Assembly (NCBI GenBank): GCA_031200235.1 | Contig: CP133595.1 | Coordinates: forward strand, 1,884,877-1,948,876 | DNA length: 64,000 nt | Direction of reading: 5' to 3' | Source of the DNA: Cuniculiplasma divulgatum | GTDB taxonomy: Archaea > Thermoplasmatota > Thermoplasmata > Thermoplasmatales > Thermoplasmataceae | Shown here: one piece after another, positions 9,526 through 19,133 of the stretch | Position numbering within the stretch: position 1 is the stretch's first letter | How the letters are laid out: each line of letters begins with the position of its first letter | The notes under the pieces: model-generated | Told to the model about the DNA's origin: nothing | The model's input: the letters and a program-made list of their open reading frames with translations, nothing else | Databases searched by the model: none | Made by a program: the position numbers and the translations under genes

Positions 9526-10893
9526 ATGGAATCCACCAATCTAAACGAATCGGAGAGTCACAGTCGAAAGGAGTGGCACTCCGATAAATCTGAGAGGCTG
9601 TTTGAAAGACAGAAGAAATTGATACCAAGTGGATCTAGTTCTCTCATGAGAACAAGTTCGTGGGAACCGTACCCGCTTTTTATTAACCGGGGAAAGGGAT
9701 CCAGGATATGGGACATAGACGGAAATCAGTACATTGATTTTCTGATGGCGTTTGGCCCGCTCATCAATGGCCATTCACATCCAAAGATCAACAACGCAGT
9801 GAAGAAGCAGATCAGGGATGGCTATCTCTTTGGTGCACCCAATGAGCTTGAATACAAGCTGGCAAAGATGTTCATGAAGTTCGTTCCGAACCAGGACAGG
9901 GTGATATTTTCCCTGAGCGGCTCAGACGCGACCTTCAATGCGATCCGCCTTGCCAGGGCTGCCACGGGGAAGGATGTCCTCCTGAAGTTCGAGGGGCACT
10001 ATCACGGACTTCACGATTACGCCGCAATTTCTGTGGAATCACCGCCAGTAGTTAGTGGACTCAAGAGATTCCCGAGACCACTGGCATACACGGCTGGAAT
10101 TCCGGCTGAGGTGATGGACACCGTGGTTGTGGCCAACTGGAACGATCCAGAGAGCCTTGAGAGAATCCTCAAGATCAGGGGAAATGAAATAGCAGCAATC
10201 ATAATGGAACCTATCATGGCAAATTCCAGTGTAGTTCTACCCGACGATGACTATCTGAAGGCAGTTCGGGAACTTGCAGATGAATATAACATAGTGTTCA
10301 TCATGGATGAGGTGATCACAGGTTTCAGGGTAAGCGAGGGTGGAGCTCAGAAGCTATACAACGTCAAGCCTGATATTTCAACCTGGGCAAAGGCTCTCGG
10401 TAATGGTCTTACAATTTCGGCAATTTCTGGAAAAGCCGAGTATCTGGATCTCATAGGCAATGGTGTTGCTTACGGAGGTACATACTTTGCTTCGCCTATT
10501 TCCCTTGCCGGTGCTCTTGAGAATCTGAGGATCCTGTCAACCAATGACTTCGAAGCCTACAGGCACCTAAAAAAGATAACAAGAAAGCTAGCGAAGGGAA
10601 TTGAGGAAGTGGGTGATGAACTGAACGAGGACATGCTTGTGAACTGGGAAACGGGTCTTCTCTCCTTCGCATTCAGTGAACTGAGAAAGGTGAAGAATTA
10701 CAGAGAATCCATTCAGAGCGACTGGGAGAAATACCAGGCTGTCCAGAAGATCATGCTGAAGAAGGGAATTTACCTGCATCCTGATGCATTTGAAAGAATA
10801 CCTTTGTCAACAGCCCACAGCGAAGAGGACATCGATGCATTCATAAATGTTCTGAGGGACAGCATCAAGGAATATAAGGAAGCAGAAGAGTAA
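9526..10893 (+). CDS. Class III aminotransferase, glutamate-1-semialdehyde aminomutase-like
   Basis: This 455-residue enzyme is closest in layout to the HemL branch of class III aminotransferases. Landmarks are SGSDATFNAIRLARA near 131, the GHYHG loop at 157-161, the PLP Asp in FIMDEVITGFR (D261) and the Schiff-base Lys in WAKALGNG (K289). HemL itself makes 5-aminolevulinate for heme. Placement beside a saccharopine-dehydrogenase-like gene and peptide-transport genes instead suggests an amino-acid aminotransferase or aminomutase, which is common for HemL-like paralogs. A poly-T terminator follows directly. The family is sure; the reaction is not. Confidence 0.8.
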   Translation: MESTNLNESESHSRKEWHSDKSERLFERQKKLIPSGSSSLMRTSSWEPYPLFINRGKGSRIWDIDGNQYIDFLMAFGPLINGHSHPKINNAVKKQIRDGYLFGAPNELEYKLAKMFMKFVPNQDRVIFSLSGSDATFNAIRLARAATGKDVLLKFEGHYHGLHDYAAISVESPPVVSGLKRFPRPLAYTAGIPAEVMDTVVVANWNDPESLERILKIRGNEIAAIIMEPIMANSSVVLPDDDYLKAVRELADEYNIVFIMDEVITGFRVSEGGAQKLYNVKPDISTWAKALGNGLTISAISGKAEYLDLIGNGVAYGGTYFASPISLAGALENLRILSTNDFEAYRHLKKITRKLAKGIEEVGDELNEDMLVNWETGLLSFAFSELRKVKNYRESIQSDWEKYQAVQKIMLKKGIYLHPDAFERIPLSTAHSEEDIDAFINVLRDSIKEYKEAEE

Positions 10894-10898
10894 CCATA

Positions 10899-10927
10899 CC
10901 GTTCTTTTTTTTCACAAACTTTTTTTA
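10899..10927 (+). terminator. Poly-T terminator after the HemL-like gene
   Basis: Two runs of T (eight and seven bases) lie within 30 bases after the stop codon. This matches the T-rich, structure-independent termination signals of archaea. Confidence 0.6.
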
Positions 10928-10928
10928 A

Positions 10929-11200
10929 CATTTGCCAGTGGGAATTCCATCTTCGCAAGAGAGGGGATAAAACTGAACCTACCTGTATCACAAACACATG
11001 ATATTCCTGTTCGCCGGCAGGCAGAAGTGAAAGTGGTCGGATCGCATATTGCTCCATGCGTACCTGCAATCCGTATAGTCGTGCGGCTCAGCTTGGAGGG
11101 CAGAGTACCCTTGGGCCGAGGGGGATTCAAGCCCGTGGAGATTCTGCCAGCAACCTTTGAATTGGGAAGCCTCTTTCGAAAGATAGGGGAGGAGGTCACC
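10929..11200 (+). mobile_element. IS200/IS605-like end pair with TnpB-tail remnant, copy 1
   Basis: This stretch is clearly homologous to 25935-26213 read on the other strand, with many scattered differences. It begins with a hairpin having a GCAA loop (10947-10966; partly mismatched here) and ends with a second hairpin having a GAAA loop (11170-11189). Near its end it encodes a tail GGFKPVEILPATFELGS that I believe matches the C-terminus of TnpB-type proteins of Thermoplasmatales IS605 elements. The transposase body is absent. I read it as an internally deleted, non-mobile or non-autonomous element. The open frames inside it are not counted as genes. Confidence 0.55.
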
Positions 11201-11525
11201 CAGAATTAACACCATGAGAATTATTCAAGGGACTGATGGTCATATCTATTTTATAAATTTAACAAGTTTCCGGGCAAGATAGTTCCCTTTGGGATGTTTT
11301 CAAGACATTATGATAAACTCTTCTAACATAAAGCACGGAGACTTTTTGTAAATTGTTGAAATTTCTGATGGTCATGGTTCTCGGTAGATTCGTCATTGAC
11401 AATTAAGAACTGCCCACAAAATAGCACAGAGACTTGCGTCAAATACATATTTTTTAGGGCCATGTACTGAACGGATTCCATTTATTAAACGCCTAAAAAA
11501 ACTTGTGACAAAATCTTAGACTTAG
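11201..11525. other. AT-rich non-coding region
   Basis: No coding frame was recognised. A short imperfect direct repeat, GCACGGAGACTT near 11334 and GCACAGAGACTT near 11423, is the only structure noted. The region separates the decayed element from the small-protein gene. Confidence 0.4.
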
Positions 11526-11798
11526 TTAATCCGTGCTGAAAGAAACAATATTTTTCAGATCGCTTATGTCTATTCTCAGGCAAGGGTATTTATCTGTCCT
11601 GACAGTTAAAGTTGTTCCGTCAAAATTCAGGAACTCAGCCTGGAATGGATCATCCAGTGACACTGAAGAATCTTTAAAGTTTTCACATCTTTTTGCAAGG
11701 GTGGTAAGAATATCGCCATAAAGTGTGCTCAGTGGATATATCGCTATCATCTGGCCAGTAGAAAGATTTTTAGCAATACTTTCCAGCCTGTCGTCCAT
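11526..11798 (-). CDS. Small conserved protein, Sm-like-barrel candidate (paralog A)
   Basis: This 90-residue protein is one of four related small proteins in the window. Shared features are a Gly followed by a strand ending in YPxS (IAIYPLSTLYGD), a middle Cys, the block DPFQAEFLNFDGT, and the block VRTDKYPCLRIDI. The alternation of short strands and the F-D-G turn resemble the Sm1 part of Lsm/Hfq proteins, and the length is right for a single Sm fold. This is a pattern-level inference only. No function is known to me. It ends near a decayed IS605-like element and lies downstream of the 310-residue gene on the same strand. Confidence 0.6.
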   Translation of the reverse strand: MDDRLESIAKNLSTGQMIAIYPLSTLYGDILTTLAKRCENFKDSSVSLDDPFQAEFLNFDGTTLTVRTDKYPCLRIDISDLKNIVSFSTD

Positions 11799-11875
11799 TC
11801 TGTCGTAATCATGAATGTACAGATTAAAAGCTTACTGAACTCAGTGAGTTCATAACGTCATCCACGCGATGTAAT

Positions 11876-12808
11876 TCAGACAAAATTCCACACATCCTGC
11901 GTGTACGGCAGAAGATGTCTCACAACTACCCTGTTCTCAGTCTTTCTTGCTACATCAAATATGATCGAATAGTATTCATAGATGCTGGCAGTAGGAAGAA
12001 ACACGGTGATATGCAACCTTTCACCGGTTGGCTTGATGAAGAATCTGGTTCTCATTATGTGCTGTTGGTTGGCTATGTCCCTGACCATGGTAAGGAATGA
12101 GTTCCTCATTTCCATACTGTAGATACCATCTTCAGGTGAAATTGGGGCAAGACCGTCCACATCGCCATGTATGGGATTCTGGGAATAGAGAACTGTGGAG
12201 AAGCCTCCGTTGTTTTCCAGCGTATTTGAGGCTTCTGCCATAACTTCACCTGAGAGTATAATCCTGATTGATTTCTCATCTCCGTTCATAGGTAGATCAT
12301 ACGTTACCAGTGAAATCGGATACTCGCTGTTGATCAAATTCATTATGTTTGTTATACCCGGGCTTGGCCCAAGCCAGTCCACCCTTGAATTCATGCCGTC
12401 CGCGGTATATTCCGCAAGCAGGGAGGAAACGGCATCGGCCTGGCTGCTGTGAAACCTTGCATATATGTTGATGAAGCCTCCGCTCATGTCTGATCTGTTC
12501 ACAATGAATGATGGAAGATGTATCAGCTTATTTATGACAGCCAGATCCTTCACGTTGTTGATCCTTGTGTCCACAACGAAGGAATCATCCTTCTCAATTG
12601 CACGGAATCTGCTGAGCAGCATGTCTATCTTGGAATTTCTGGAATCCCTTGGAAAATATGTGGACATCCATGATTCCCCGTTCTTTCCGTAAATGAAGAC
12701 AGGGAGTTTCGTGCGCATGTCGGCAATTGCGCTGAAAAACTCCGTATTCTGCCTGACCCTGAGGACAAGCCTCATGTCAAGCTTTCTGTCTATGTCCCTT
12801 ACCAGCAT
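11876..12808 (-). CDS. Conserved hypothetical protein, 310 residues
   Basis: This cytosolic-looking protein has no signal peptide or membrane segment, and I do not recognise its family. It has an acidic/basic mixed composition and alternating strand/helix segments, with possible ligand-binding repeats around RLVLRVRQN and ISLVTYDLP. A TATA-like TTTTTAAAA lies about 26 bases upstream of the start, implying a leaderless transcript. It diverges from paralog B of the small-protein family and precedes paralog A on the same strand. Some archaeal transcription regulators have similar sensor-type domains, but no helix-turn-helix is visible here. Confidence 0.7.
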   Translation of the reverse strand: MLVRDIDRKLDMRLVLRVRQNTEFFSAIADMRTKLPVFIYGKNGESWMSTYFPRDSRNSKIDMLLSRFRAIEKDDSFVVDTRINNVKDLAVINKLIHLPSFIVNRSDMSGGFINIYARFHSSQADAVSSLLAEYTADGMNSRVDWLGPSPGITNIMNLINSEYPISLVTYDLPMNGDEKSIRIILSGEVMAEASNTLENNGGFSTVLYSQNPIHGDVDGLAPISPEDGIYSMEMRNSFLTMVRDIANQQHIMRTRFFIKPTGERLHITVFLPTASIYEYYSIIFDVARKTENRVVVRHLLPYTQDVWNFV

Positions 12809-12955
12809 CCCTTAATAATAAGGCGATGGTTTTAAAAATTTTTCCACTGTACGCGGCGAAGATGAGATCCCGCGAATTGCGTCCATGGCTTAAATGGAAC
12901 CTGCGTGCAAACTACACGATGGGAAAGGATTAATAATTCTGAGTAAACACTTTCC

Positions 12956-13237
12956 GTGGATAAACCCGCAATAGCATACATCAAAAAACTCAGAGAAGGA
13001 CAGACTATTACAGTATATCCCTGTAGCGTGGATTTTGGCAATTCATTCAATGCCTCTGGCTTTCCATGTCCTGGAAGTGGATCTGATCAGCCCATTGAAT
13101 TCAGGGAACCTTTTAAGGCTCAATTTCTTTCATATTCTGGAACAGTTATCATGGTGAGAACCAGAAGATATCCATGCCTCCTGATAGATTTTGATTTCAT
13201 CAGGGAGGTAGAGCCTGCTGATGAACAGCGAATTTAG
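12956..13237 (+). CDS. Small conserved protein, Sm-like-barrel candidate (paralog B)
   Basis: This 93-residue paralog of the genes at 11526, 26238 and 26510 contains EGQTITVYPCSVDFGN, the block EPFKAQFLSYSGT and VRTRRYPCLLIDF, matching paralog A in order and spacing. It starts with GTG. A box GATTAATAA near 12927 lies about 25 bases upstream, so the message is probably leaderless. It is transcribed away from the 310-residue gene. The C-terminus is acidic then basic (EPADEQRI). The function is unknown; an RNA- or peptide-binding small barrel is a guess from the strand pattern. Confidence 0.6.
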   Translation: MDKPAIAYIKKLREGQTITVYPCSVDFGNSFNASGFPCPGSGSDQPIEFREPFKAQFLSYSGTVIMVRTRRYPCLLIDFDFIREVEPADEQRI

Positions 13238-13340
13238 AAATGAAAGGATTTGGATAATCATATCAATAATTTCAGGAATATATGGAATTAGTTTATCCTA
13301 TTATACGTGAATAGAAAATTAGTGGAGAAGATCCCACACC

Positions 13341-14831
13341 TCACTGGTCACCATAAATCTGGTAGTACCATGACTTCCTCACTTTCCCGGTTAGGTCAAT
13401 ATAGACATGCTTTGGATTGGTGAACTCCTCCAGTGAAAAAATAGATGTGGATGCACCAAAACCTGATCTCTTTATTGGTGACCAGGGCATCTCAGATGGA
13501 ATTGGTGCATGGTCATTGACCCACACTGTTCCAAACCTCAGGTCCCGCGATGCCATCATTGCAATTCTTACATCCTTGGTCCACACAGATGAGGCAAGAC
13601 CGTATATGACATTATTAGCACGCCTGATTGCCTCTTCGTAGGTGGAGAATTTCAGAACACTGAGTACGGGCCCGAAAATTTCTTCCTGAACAATTCTTGC
13701 GTTATCATCCTCCACGGTTGCCAGGGTAGGAGATAGGAAATATCCCCTGGTTCCTTTTTTCTCGCCGGCAAGAAGAACCTGCCCTTCCCTCTGAGCCACT
13801 TCAATGTATGATTTCACCTTATTGAACTGATCCCTGGAAACAAGAGGGCCCATGTCAGTCTTCATGTCTTCAGGATCACCAACCCTTACCCTTGAAAGCT
13901 TTTCCTTGAGAAGCTTGACGAATCTGTCGTAGACCTTTTCCTGAACATAGAATCTTGTAGCTGCACCGCAGTCCTGTCCTGTGTTCATAAGCGATCCAAC
14001 AACTGCGCCCTCTGTGGCGGCATCAATGTCCGCATCGTCAAATACAATGAAGGGTGCCTTTCCTCCCAGCTCAAGAGAAAGTTTCTTCACGGTTGAAGAG
14101 GCCTGGTTGGATATCCTTGTTCCAACCTCTGTTGAACCCGTGAAGGCAATCATGTCCACTTTCTGACTCTTTGCGAGTGCCTCACCCACCGTTCCACCAG
14201 GGCCAGTTACAAGATTAAATGCACCCTTTGGAATGCCTATGCTGTCAAGCATCTGGGTCAGTTTTATGGCAGTAAGTGGAGTAATGGATGCAGGCTTCAG
14301 TACAACTGTGTTTCCCATGAGAAGTGGAGGTATTGCTCTCCACCCCACCATCATCAATGGATAATTCCAGGGAACAATGACACCAACAACACCCACTGGT
14401 TCGCGCCTGAGTATGCTTGTGCCGTCGGCAATGTATTCATTGGCCGAAATACCCGTTTCAACTCTTGATGCTCCAGCAAAGAATTTCAGGTTATCGATTG
14501 TTGCCCCAATATCATAATCTGCAACCTGCTTTGCCGGCTTCCCTGTATTTAATGTCTCAAGCGTACTGAACTGAGACTTGTTTTCCTCAACCATTCTTGC
14601 CAGCTTCAATATTACTTCTGCACGCTCACCAGGCGACATGCGGGGCCATGGGCCATTATCAAAAGCTGCTCTTGCAGCATCAATGGCCTTCTCCACATCT
14701 TCAACTCCACCAAGTGGGACGCTGGCTATTACTTCTTCTGTTGCCGGATTGATGACCTCATAGGTTTTTCCACTGGCAGCATTCAACCATTGCCCATCGA
14801 TATACATTTTTTCCTTCTGCACATTTTCCAT
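13341..14831 (-). CDS. NAD(P)-dependent aldehyde dehydrogenase (betaine/aminoaldehyde type)
   Basis: This 496-residue enzyme oxidises an aldehyde to the carboxylate. It shows the full active-site set: VPWNYPLM with the catalytic Asn, FTGSTEVG for nucleotide binding, LELGGKAP with the general-base Glu, and NTGQDCGAATR with the nucleophilic Cys. The EIFGPVLSV motif is also present. Length and motif style match betaine-aldehyde or 4-aminobutyraldehyde dehydrogenases. With two aminotransferases nearby, an aminoaldehyde substrate is plausible but unproven. A leader of about 25 bases with a GGGTGAG site precedes the ATG. Confidence 0.88.
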   Translation of the reverse strand: MENVQKEKMYIDGQWLNAASGKTYEVINPATEEVIASVPLGGVEDVEKAIDAARAAFDNGPWPRMSPGERAEVILKLARMVEENKSQFSTLETLNTGKPAKQVADYDIGATIDNLKFFAGASRVETGISANEYIADGTSILRREPVGVVGVIVPWNYPLMMVGWRAIPPLLMGNTVVLKPASITPLTAIKLTQMLDSIGIPKGAFNLVTGPGGTVGEALAKSQKVDMIAFTGSTEVGTRISNQASSTVKKLSLELGGKAPFIVFDDADIDAATEGAVVGSLMNTGQDCGAATRFYVQEKVYDRFVKLLKEKLSRVRVGDPEDMKTDMGPLVSRDQFNKVKSYIEVAQREGQVLLAGEKKGTRGYFLSPTLATVEDDNARIVQEEIFGPVLSVLKFSTYEEAIRRANNVIYGLASSVWTKDVRIAMMASRDLRFGTVWVNDHAPIPSEMPWSPIKRSGFGASTSIFSLEEFTNPKHVYIDLTGKVRKSWYYQIYGDQ

Positions 14832-14952
14832 AATATCTCACCCATTTGTGTACAAACTAATACCAACATGAACTCAGCTTAAAAATAATTTACTATTTTG
14901 AATACATGCGAGTAACATGGTATAAACTGATAATTATATATTGTTAGAATGA

Positions 14953-17181
14953 TCAGTCCAGTGAGTCTTCCCAGTCTTCACGATACCTGCGCCTTTTCCT
15001 GCGCCTTACGGTCGGCATCCCATCACTTCCTGTGGAGGCGTTTTCTTCTATCCTGTAAAGAAGACCGGCATCACCGAGTGTTTTCCCTATCTTCTCAAAA
15101 TCACTGGCATCGGTTATGCCAATAACGTTGTGGGATATTTCGAATGTGTTTATCTTTGAGAATGCCCTGCCGGACATGGCCTTCTTCATGAGAAAATCAT
15201 CCCTGAAGACGAGAATGCCGGCACATCTCCTGACTGTAACTTCTCCCCAGTGTGAACCTATATCCCTCACTGTCCGAGAAACATTCTCCGGAATTGCATG
15301 AGCAGACTTCTTGCCAAGAATTGCAAGGAACTCATTCAGGTCACCAAGGTTGTTTGCGTAGAATCTCAGGCTCTTCTCAGTAATTCTGAAAACCATTCCT
15401 GTGGAAGCTGATATGAGCTCGCAACCATAAACCAAATTTTTGATCAATTGAAAATCCTCCAGTGGAGACACAATGACTTCAAAATTTGACTGAACAATCG
15501 GCTTTGTAAGATTTTTGGCCACGTAATTCTTCAGTTTTCTGGAATCAGCATCTGCTGATTGCCTGGTATGATCCTCCAGTGTCGCCATGACGACATCTTC
15601 GCCATCTTTGCCTTCCTCATGGACAATCCTGATGACACCCAGTCCGGCCAGATGTTTAACAGCAGAGTTCAGCATCTTGCCGTCGGCCATGTCGGGTACT
15701 CTTTTTCTTATGTCGCCGCCTATGTCTCCATGCCCTTTCCAGTAGTAACTTTGCGATATATCCTCCAGGTATTTCTGACGGAATGTACTGATATTTTCAG
15801 GATTCCATTTAATAAGGGTCCTCAGATCTGAGATGCTGTATGCAGCAGCTATTGATTTAAGAAAATTGTACAGGAAATCTTCCACTTTCGCAAGATTCCT
15901 TTCACTGCCTTCAGACCTGTACATTGCCCCGCTCAATGCACTTGAAATATATCTGCGGTTAATTCTTTCAATGACCGAAAGATCGGACATGGCGTCGATG
16001 CCGGCCTGGGTTATATGGTATGTTGAGTTGGATCCATAGATGAAATTGGAATGCCTGCAGAAACTGTCCAGGAACGTCAAACTTTCATCATTCACAGAGA
16101 GTATGGATGTGAGTTTGTCTGCGGTGCGCCTTTTTCCCTGCAGTTCAAGATAGTAAGATGCTATGAGGAAGTTTCTGACACTTATTACTAGAGAATAATC
16201 TTCATCCTTCGTTTCAGGGACATCCAGGTTGGTAACAGCTTTGATTTCTGAAAGCTTTTCCATTGACAAAAGTGACATCAGCTCATCGGGAATGATGTAT
16301 GCCATGTCCGTGCCATAATTATGTGACCTGGCAGATAAAAGAAAGAAACTGAATAAGAATTGACCCAGAAGATTTCCATTTGCAGAATCGCCCTTAACAT
16401 GCCTGTCATTCCTGCCACTGGCAATCCTATCACCTCTTTCCTTATGGGCAGCCATAAGCTGCAGGATCTCACCCGAGGATACAACACCATACATATCAGC
16501 AATCTGATTGTACACCTCTCTGGCTTCAGGTGGCATCTGGGAAAGAATATGATCAAACTCACTGATTACATATGAATACACGGCTCCTTTCAGGAAAACA
16601 TCGCTGTTGGATTGCAAGGATTTGATATTCACCGAATCCAGGAACTCTTTGAGTCTGACCTTACCAGTATCCATCAGTGCATTATCCAGGGTCAACTGTG
16701 AGGAAAGCTTCATTGGGGACTTTGGGATAAATCTGTATTCTGCCGGCACAACCACATATTCCTCCAAATCCATTGTAACCTTGAATAGCAGGCATGAATC
16801 AATTGCATCATTCAGCGCCCTGGCATAAGATGATCCCTGGAACTTATTCCTTAAAATGGTAAGCGGCATTGGTTTTATATACGATGAAGCAACATTGCAG
16901 ATGTACCTTACAGAATATTCCATATAACGGATGTTGCCCATTGGATCCCCGCTGGAGATTATGTATCTTGCCAGAGAATGCGGATCCATTTCACGCTGTC
17001 CCCTGTCAGTGATGACTGATTGTTGCTTGAAGCGTTTCAGGATTTTCCTGTAGTAGGCAATGTCATCAGAGTGAATCTTTTCAAGTATCTGTGACAGAGT
17101 CATTACCCCGAGGGTCTTATGGTTCATTCTGCCACCATAGATTTTTCGAGGTTGTGCATCATTCCGTTCTTCATACGCCAC
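14953..17181 (-). CDS. XPB-partner protein with helicase-associated (Helicase_C_3-like) domain
   Basis: This 742-residue protein has no Walker motifs. Residues about 564-665 (QSNFEVIVSP, then RITEKSLRFYAN, then PENVSRTVRDIGSHWGEV) follow the pattern of the Helicase_C_3 domain found at the N-terminus of bacterial-type XPB helicases and in their adjacent partner proteins. The rest is mostly helical. The C-terminus is strongly basic (RRRKRRRYRE), which suits nucleic-acid binding. It begins 60 bases after the XPB gene on the same strand. As I recall, actinobacteria have the same pairing (Rv0861c/Rv0862c in Mycobacterium tuberculosis). A role with XPB in DNA repair or transcription-coupled processes is inferred. 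Confidence 0.7.
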   Translation of the reverse strand: MAYEERNDAQPRKIYGGRMNHKTLGVMTLSQILEKIHSDDIAYYRKILKRFKQQSVITDRGQREMDPHSLARYIISSGDPMGNIRYMEYSVRYICNVASSYIKPMPLTILRNKFQGSSYARALNDAIDSCLLFKVTMDLEEYVVVPAEYRFIPKSPMKLSSQLTLDNALMDTGKVRLKEFLDSVNIKSLQSNSDVFLKGAVYSYVISEFDHILSQMPPEAREVYNQIADMYGVVSSGEILQLMAAHKERGDRIASGRNDRHVKGDSANGNLLGQFLFSFFLLSARSHNYGTDMAYIIPDELMSLLSMEKLSEIKAVTNLDVPETKDEDYSLVISVRNFLIASYYLELQGKRRTADKLTSILSVNDESLTFLDSFCRHSNFIYGSNSTYHITQAGIDAMSDLSVIERINRRYISSALSGAMYRSEGSERNLAKVEDFLYNFLKSIAAAYSISDLRTLIKWNPENISTFRQKYLEDISQSYYWKGHGDIGGDIRKRVPDMADGKMLNSAVKHLAGLGVIRIVHEEGKDGEDVVMATLEDHTRQSADADSRKLKNYVAKNLTKPIVQSNFEVIVSPLEDFQLIKNLVYGCELISASTGMVFRITEKSLRFYANNLGDLNEFLAILGKKSAHAIPENVSRTVRDIGSHWGEVTVRRCAGILVFRDDFLMKKAMSGRAFSKINTFEISHNVIGITDASDFEKIGKTLGDAGLLYRIEENASTGSDGMPTVRRRKRRRYREDWEDSLD

Positions 17182-17241
17182 TGAGTGGGTTCACAGCATG
17201 CCTGCCATTGGTATTTTTTCTCAGACGTCCACAGAACGTTC

Positions 17242-19047
17242 TCAGGCATCCTCTTCACTCACCCTGACGCTGGATATCAGGTCCTCCTGATTTATTATGG
17301 TGTACCCATAGCCACGTTCTGTGAGAAACAGTTGCCTTCTCATGGAATATTCCTGATCAAGGGTGTCAGAGGTGACTATGGTGTAGAAGTATGCCTGAGT
17401 ATCCCTTGACTTTGGCCTCAGTATTCTTCCAAGCCTCTGTGCCTCCTCCTGCCTGGAGCCAAATGTCCCTGAAACCTGAATTGCAACGTTTGCGTCGGGC
17501 AGATCAATGGCATAGTTTGCAACCTTGGACACCACCAGCATATTTATGTTACCTCTCCGGAACTGTGAATACAGTTCTTCCCTCATACTGTTCTTGGTCT
17601 TTCCAGTGATCACAGGAACATTCAGCATATCAGCTATTTTTTGCAGCTGGTCAATATAATCCCCGATGATCAGCACGGAATCATCCGGAGAGAGCCTCTG
17701 AAGAATTGATTTCAACGCATTTATCTTCATGGGATTTTCCGCAGCTATTCTGTATTTAAGCCTCTGTGGTGCAACCGCGTACTCCATCATGTACTGCTCA
17801 TTTGGGAATTTCACCCTGACCTCACTGCACACAGCAGTGGCAATCCATCCATCCCTTTCAAGGTCCTTCCAGGGTGCATCGAACTTCTTGGGCCCTATGA
17901 GTGAGAAAACATCGTCCTCCTTGCCGTCCTCCCTGATGAGGGTTGCCGTGAGTCCCAGCCGTTTCTTTGCCTGAATTTCTGAAGTGATCCTGAAGACAGG
18001 CGCCGGCAGCAGGTGAACCTCATCATATATGATCAGGCCCCAGTTCCTGGCCATGAACACATTGAGATGTGGGTATATCCTGGTGATATCACCCTCAGCA
18101 AGATCATCGGAATCACCAGGTTCCTCAGTGTCCATTGACTTTGCAGCGGATTTCATTGTAGAATGAGTCAGTATCTGGTATGTTGTCACTGTTATGGGCT
18201 GTATCTCCTTGCTGTCGCCGGTGTATTCGCCAATCATAAGTGGACCTGCTGTTGATTTGTCAGTGATCTCTCTGATCCACTGTCTCACAGCCACTGTACC
18301 GGTTGTTATTATGAGTGTGTTCTCCCGTATCCTTTCCATTGCTCCCATTCCAACAACGGTCTTGCCTGCTCCGCTGGGAAGCACAATAACACCACTCCTG
18401 CTACCATCCCCTCCTGACAGGAATGATTCGATGGCTTCTTTCTGATAAGTGCGAAGACTGAACGGTTCTCCAGTGCTGGTTTTATCTGCCAGCGAAAAGT
18501 CCAGGGGATCTCCGGGCTGAAATCCCACCAGATCCTCCACAGGATATGACACTTTTATGAGTGCCTGTTTCAGGCGGCCCCGGAAAATTGATTTAACCCG
18601 GATTGCATTTGATCCTTCCCATCCATCCAGGAAATTCTGGATAGTTTTTCTGTTGGCTATCTCCTGTAACACTATTTTATCATCAGAAGTGAGATAGATA
18701 TATTCGGGATCAAAGTTCGAAATTCTGTTCGGAGGAAGCTTGACAAGCTTAACCCTTCCGTATCGCCGGTACCAATCCTGGATATTGTGCAGTATATTCC
18801 CCGGGACATCATACTTGGAATTCGCTGACAGGGTGTCAATCATTTCGTCAAGAGATATGCCGGTGGAAGCAGCGTTCCAGACCGCAAGAGGCGTTATCCT
18901 GTAAGTGTGAATGTGCTCTGGTGACTTTATCAGTTCCGCAAACCTGCTGATCTTGTCCCTGCACGTTCTGTCAGGATCGGATTCAACCTCAAGAAATATT
19001 GTTCCATCACCCTGGACAACAAGAGGTTTAGATGTATCTGGATTCAT
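17242..19047 (-). CDS. xpb: DNA repair helicase XPB, bacterial-type domain layout
   Basis: This 601-residue superfamily-2 DNA helicase shows Walker A LPSGAGKT (223-230), the DEVH box (342-345), the RED motif characteristic of XPB (372-374) and motif VI in EEAQRLGRILRPKSR. Residues 1-100 (PLVVQGDGTIFLEVE, then SPEHIHTYRITPLAVWNAA) form a Helicase_C_3-type accessory domain. That is usual in bacterial XPB and different from the shorter archaeal XPB-Bax1 type. XPB opens DNA during nucleotide excision repair. The next gene carries a related accessory domain and is probably its partner. Confidence 0.9.
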   Translation of the reverse strand: MNPDTSKPLVVQGDGTIFLEVESDPDRTCRDKISRFAELIKSPEHIHTYRITPLAVWNAASTGISLDEMIDTLSANSKYDVPGNILHNIQDWYRRYGRVKLVKLPPNRISNFDPEYIYLTSDDKIVLQEIANRKTIQNFLDGWEGSNAIRVKSIFRGRLKQALIKVSYPVEDLVGFQPGDPLDFSLADKTSTGEPFSLRTYQKEAIESFLSGGDGSRSGVIVLPSGAGKTVVGMGAMERIRENTLIITTGTVAVRQWIREITDKSTAGPLMIGEYTGDSKEIQPITVTTYQILTHSTMKSAAKSMDTEEPGDSDDLAEGDITRIYPHLNVFMARNWGLIIYDEVHLLPAPVFRITSEIQAKKRLGLTATLIREDGKEDDVFSLIGPKKFDAPWKDLERDGWIATAVCSEVRVKFPNEQYMMEYAVAPQRLKYRIAAENPMKINALKSILQRLSPDDSVLIIGDYIDQLQKIADMLNVPVITGKTKNSMREELYSQFRRGNINMLVVSKVANYAIDLPDANVAIQVSGTFGSRQEEAQRLGRILRPKSRDTQAYFYTIVTSDTLDQEYSMRRQLFLTERGYGYTIINQEDLISSVRVSEEDA

Positions 19048-19133
19048 TTTTCACCTTATTTTGCGAATGAATTCATGACCGTATAAAAATCATATGATCA
19101 TGCTGTTTGTCCGGTTTGATGGGTTTCAATTTC

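Noticed and set aside
10929-13237. The small-protein genes as cargo of the IS605-like elements
   Set aside because: The genes lie on different sides and in different orientations relative to the two element copies, and outside the element ends.
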